Shown here piece after piece: positions 60,501 to 64,000 of a DNA stretch of 64,000 nt. The stretch's first letter is position 1. Every line of letters begins with the position of its first letter. Source of the stretch: Tillandsia leiboldiana (Eukaryota > Streptophyta > Magnoliopsida > Poales > Bromeliaceae); assembly GCA_029204045.2 (NCBI GenBank), contig CM055080.1:4323133-4387132 (forward strand). The letters are read 5' to 3'. Both the position numbers and the translations under genes were made by a program. The notes below the pieces were generated by a model, which worked only from the letters and a program-made list of their open reading frames with translations, did not search any database and was not told where the DNA came from.

Positions 60501-60810
60501 TTTGTTGCAATTGCCGCTATAGATTCTATTTACTAGTCATTTAATATGTTTTTAGTGCCAAATATAGATAATTATAGTGGCATTTATAATAGTTGCTATT
60601 ATATAGTATTTAGCGGCATTTGTTTAGTCTTTTACCAACCGCTGAAACAAATGCCGCAATAACCTTTAGCGATCCTACCAATAGCGGCAATTATTATAAT
60701 TGCCGTAAAAGTATTTAGCGGCAATTATAATTGCCGGGAAAGTAAAAAATAATTGCCGCTAAAAGTCAGTTTTGTTGTAGTGCGCCAATACAAAAATTCT
60801 TAACATCATA

Positions 60811-62294
60811 ATGAGTATGTACTCTTATATATAAGCTATTTATATTAGATATATATATAAAACTCTATCCAAGATATAATTCAAATCTACTTAAATTAGA
60901 ATTATATTTTAATTAATATTTAAATCTAAATTAATTTATCTCTAATAAATTTAAATATTAATTCTAATCTAATTAATATTTAATTATAAATCTAATTAAA
61001 TTCTAACACGTACAATCAAAATGCCAGGTTGTTTAATTTGCCAAATTTTATTAAAAATAACTATAAACAAAGAAAAAAAATATAGAAATAGAGTCAAATA
61101 GAGATTTGAACATGTTTTGAATTTCCTTCATTTTTTAAATAGTAATATTACACTATATTAGACATTTAGCCTAATACTAACTTTATTAAGGTGACACAAT
61201 ATTGGACTTATATTGTATTGAGTAGACTCCACGTACCATTATTGTCACGCCTTGGAACCACAGTGGAAGTCCTCCAAGTACGCAACATATTCGTCATGTG
61301 TGTGAGGACGCACTCAACACACACGAAACGTTCAAAGCTAACCTACAAAAGAACTAATAATCTACAACTAAATATAATTTTGTTCTATATTAGGCCACTA
61401 AATTATTTTATATTATTTTAAAATAGAAGAGATCATATATAGTTTTATTTTGTAATTTATCCATTTTAACAATAAAACCATGAATAAGAGCTCTTCCTTT
61501 CATCAATACAACTTTTAAAATTTCTTTCACTTTTTTTTTTTTAATAGTAAAATATTTAAGAAGATGAGAAGTTTCAAGAAAAAAGTTTTGTATAAAAGCT
61601 CTCCACAGTGGCTTTTTATTACTTTGTGATAAAGTTCAAGTGGTGCAAACTTTTGCACAAAGCACTTTCTCTTGGCTTTATTAGTCACTTTGGTATTTGA
61701 TTGAACAAGCTTTGTGCAAATGGAGGGGGCATGATGTGAGTGTTAATATGTATTTAGCACTTTTGCTGATTTACTCTCGACTATTATTCTAAATCTTTAA
61801 ATTTATTTTTAAGTTATTAAGATGTCTTTTTAAATCTCAAGTTTTATTAGTAAATTTTAAAAATTTAAAGATATTTAAAAAAAATTAAAAATTAATAAAA
61901 ATATTTTGATTGACTAGAGGTATAATAGATATTTTTAAATTTTGAAAGATATATTAGATATCATTTTCAGAATATATTTTAGAGAGATGCTACATATATA
62001 CCCAAAAGTTGATGTACATTCTACACCCCACCCATCTAAGGGTGGGGGCTTCTTCATCAATCACTTCGAAGTGATGGATAAAACGTAAGATGTTCATCCC
62101 AAATGGAGTGTACACTTAATATTTTTCTATATTTTATATTTAGTAGTAAGAGGTAAATGAAATAGTTTGGATTATTGTTGGTCACTTCAGTACTCATAGA
62201 TTTTAATAATGTACATACAAGTTTCTACAGTAATATTATTTTAAAATTTTAAAAATATTTGTCCTTTCCATGCATCTTTATGGTACTTCAACTT
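60811..62294. other. AT-rich flank right of the nested retrotransposon
   Basis: Continues the sequence broken at 29497. No gene is recognised. TATA-rich and TAATTAATATTTAA-type low-complexity sequence dominates. Confidence 0.4.
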
Positions 62295-62973
62295 TGTTGA
62301 TTTAATTACATTGGGCCTTATTATTTGGGCTATATAATTTGGTGAAGTCAAATCTTCTATTTTTTATATTTTTTTATTATATATTTGGGCCTCTTACCTG
62401 TAAGCCTTTGGATCATAATTCTTCTATTTTTTATATTTTTTGATTATATATTTGGACCTCTTACTTGTAAGCCTTTGGATCATAATTCTTTTGATCCAAC
62501 GGCCTATATTTAATGACTTTATCTTTTAAAGCTAAAGTACGGGTGATTAGAATATTAAGAAAATATAGAGAGAGAAAAAAAAGTGGGAGAAAAGAGAAAA
62601 CCCTAGGGGTTTTGGTTTCATTTTGGTTCTATCAAGAAGGAGGTGAAATCTTCATTGTGAGGTGTGGTTTGCACCATTTAGATAGAGTTAGAGATTGTTG
62701 GAGTTTCTTTTTATCTTTGAGGAAATGTGATATCTCTCATATTTGTATCTCTCTTGTAATCTCCATGATTTGATAGTGAAAGCTTCTTTGCTTGTTCTCC
62801 CATGGATGTAGGTATAGCCGAACCACGTAAAATCATTGTGTTATTGTGGTTTAATTTTTATTGTTATTGCTCTGGTGCTTGGATCTCTATTTGGGTATTT
62901 AGGGTGTGAATTACAAAATTACCCACCAAGTGTTTCTGAAATTACTATCAATATTTTTCACCCTCATTTTACA
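62295..62973 (+). repeat. Putative 5' LTR of a second Ty1-copia element
   Basis: The right end (...CATTTTACA at 62973) is fixed by the primer-binding site that follows. The left end TGTTGATTTAATT at 62295 is inferred only from its TG start. A 67-bp tandem duplication with AAGCCTTTGGATCATAATTC lies at about 62402-62488. Confidence 0.5.
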
Positions 62974-62978
62974 ATAAT

Positions 62979-62990
62979 TGGTATCAGAGC
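62979..62990 (+). promoter_or_regulatory. Primer-binding site (initiator Met-tRNA), second copia element
   Basis: TGGTATCAGAGC, the standard Ty1-copia primer site, five bases after the LTR end and 52 bases before the gag ATG. Confidence 0.9.
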
Positions 62991-63042
62991 TTGATTGGTG
63001 GTTATCTAAACATTCAATTTTGTACATTCACTCGTTTTTCTA

Positions 63043-63980
63043 ATGGAGAAAGCAATGGAATTTAAGAAGTTGAATGAGAGCAATTGGGCTATATGGAAAA
63101 TCATGATAGAGAATTATTTGGTTGCAAAAGAGCTTGATTTGCCAATATTGGGAATAGGTGCAAAACCCACTACTATGGATAATCATGAATGGGACATACT
63201 TGACCGAAAATGTTTGGCGGCGATTAGGCCATGTATTTCACTATCGATTTTGTTTGACGTCTATCAATGCAAGACCGCATCCGAGTTATGGGAGACTTTG
63301 GAGCAATCATTTGAGCAACCTTCCGGTGTGAACAAGATGCATGTAATGAAGAGGCTTTTTCTTTTGAAGATGCAAGAAGGTTCGACTATTCGCAAGCATG
63401 TGAGTGAGTTCAACTCTATTGCGGCACAATTGAAGTCTCTCAAAATCAATCTTGATGAAGAAGTCATTTGTTTACTCCTTTTGAGTTCTTTACCTTCAAG
63501 TTGGGATACTCTTGTTACCATGGTGGTGAACACAATGGAGAACAAATTCAAGTTGAATGATATTGTTGCTTCGTTGTTGAATGAGGAAACTCGTAAAGCC
63601 ACAAATCAATTGTCTAGTGATAGAAGTCAAGCACTAACTATTGATGAAAGAGGAAGGTCATTAAAGCGAGGCCAATTTTTTAACTCCAAAGAAAAATCTC
63701 AAAGTAAAGAAAGATCAAAATCACAAGGTAGAAGGCTTGCTTGTTGGTATTGCAAGAAAGCAGGTCATGTGAGGAAGGATTGCTATGCTTTGAAAAAAAA
63801 AAGCAAAAAGGTAAAGGCAAGGACGTCAAGAATGAAGCTAACAATGCTTCGGATGGTGAAGGTGGAGTGACATTAAGTGTTGCGTGCACGGTCTTTTCTT
63901 GTGCAAACACTTGGGTTTTAGATTCCGGTGCTTCTTTTCATATATGTCCGGATCGATCATATTTTTTTACATATAAATAA
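63043..63980 (+). pseudogene. Gag and start of protease of a second Ty1-copia element, broken
   Basis: The gag frame 63043-63870 begins MEKAMEFKKLNESNWAIWK (UBN2-type copia gag) and has a CX2CX4HX4C knuckle CWYCKKAGHVRKDC (about 63748-63789). A frameshift in the ten-A run at 63793-63802 moves the continuation to another frame. That frame carries the protease core WVLDSGASFHIC (63908-63943) and then stops at TAA 63978. The element runs off the right edge. Confidence 0.85.
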
Positions 63981-64000
63981 GTAGATGGTGAATATTTTTA

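Larger units (their letters stand above)
49639..60782. mobile_element. CACTA transposon, non-autonomous, with captured host gene
   Basis: The 11,144-bp element has perfect 13-bp inverted ends CACTACAACAAAA...TTTTGTTGTAGTG and a 3-bp duplication CGC (49636-49638, 60783-60785), the CACTA signature. Subterminal AGCGGCAATTA/TAATTGCCGC motifs occur in both orientations at the left (49670-49765) and densely at the right (60510-60765). The sister LTR (30765-30788) shows the unoccupied site apart from a 2-bp difference. No CACTA transposase is seen. Instead the element holds four exons of a SPIKE1-like gene, a LINE, a Harbinger MITE and a truncated SINE. Confidence 0.9.
29503..60805 (-). mobile_element. 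SIRE-like Ty1-copia retrotransposon, full length but broken by nested insertions
   Basis: Boundaries are fixed by LTR ends (minus-strand TGTTAAGAATTTTT...ATAACCCACA) and by a perfect 5-bp duplication TCATA (29498-29502, 60806-60810). The minus-strand order is 5' LTR, primer site, gag, protease, integrase, reverse transcriptase, RNase H, an extra ORF, polypurine tract and 3' LTR, which is Ty1-copia order. Three later insertions interrupt it: 39227-44043 and 44215-48154 in gag, and 49639-60782 in the 5' LTR. The coiled-coil gag extension, second zinc knuckle and extra 3' ORF suggest the SIRE/Maximus lineage. The two LTRs differ at roughly one base in ten over their first 190 bases, so the element is not recent. 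The reading frames carry many stops and frameshifts. Confidence 0.9.

Overview
This window is nuclear DNA of a flowering plant. It has spliced genes with GT-AG introns, Ty1-copia and other LTR retrotransposons, an L1-type LINE, a tRNA-derived SINE, and CACTA, PIF/Harbinger, hAT and Mutator-type DNA elements. Repeat families recalled from memory suggest a monocot, possibly a bromeliad such as pineapple. That is a guess; the sequence does not prove it.

Only one ordinary host gene is complete: cytosolic prolyl-tRNA synthetase, on the + strand. It has twelve coding exons from 8417 to 16233 that join without a frame break into 505 codons, plus a probable 5'UTR exon near 7.0-7.15 kb. Its introns hold three datable insertions: a 365-bp MITE with a 9-bp target-site duplication (TSD) in the leader intron, a 983-bp GC-rich hAT-type element with an 8-bp TSD in intron 8, and a full-length SINE with a 21-bp TSD in intron 9.

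Layout: 0-4 kb, two solo LTRs of one family, each with its own TSD. 4-7 kb, AT-rich DNA with a Mutator-type MITE. 7-16.3 kb, the prolyl-tRNA synthetase gene. 17.26-17.63 kb, a second copy of that MITE. 17.9-26.4 kb, an apparently autonomous PIF/Harbinger transposon with both proteins (SANT/Myb-like and DDE nuclease) readable, and with clustered hairpin repeats around them. 26.6-27.0 kb, a Tourist-type MITE.

29.5-60.8 kb is one nested structure. A minus-strand SIRE-like Ty1-copia element (TSD TCATA at 29498 and 60806) carries an extra third ORF. Its gag was split twice by large solo-LTR-like elements (39227-44043 and 44215-48154). Its 5' LTR was split by an 11.1-kb CACTA element (49639-60782, TSD CGC). 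The CACTA element carries four spliced-type exons of a SPIKE1/DOCK guanine nucleotide exchange factor. Inside that captured fragment sit a LINE with an open ORF2 (17-bp TSD), a Harbinger MITE just upstream, and a 5'-truncated SINE that duplicated a splice donor. 62.3-64 kb is the start of a second, plus-strand, broken copia element.

The most notable points are the CACTA element with captured SPIKE1 exons, the shared LINE/SINE 3' tail with a covarying hairpin, the intact Harbinger element with its hairpin repeats, and the extra ORF of the copia element.
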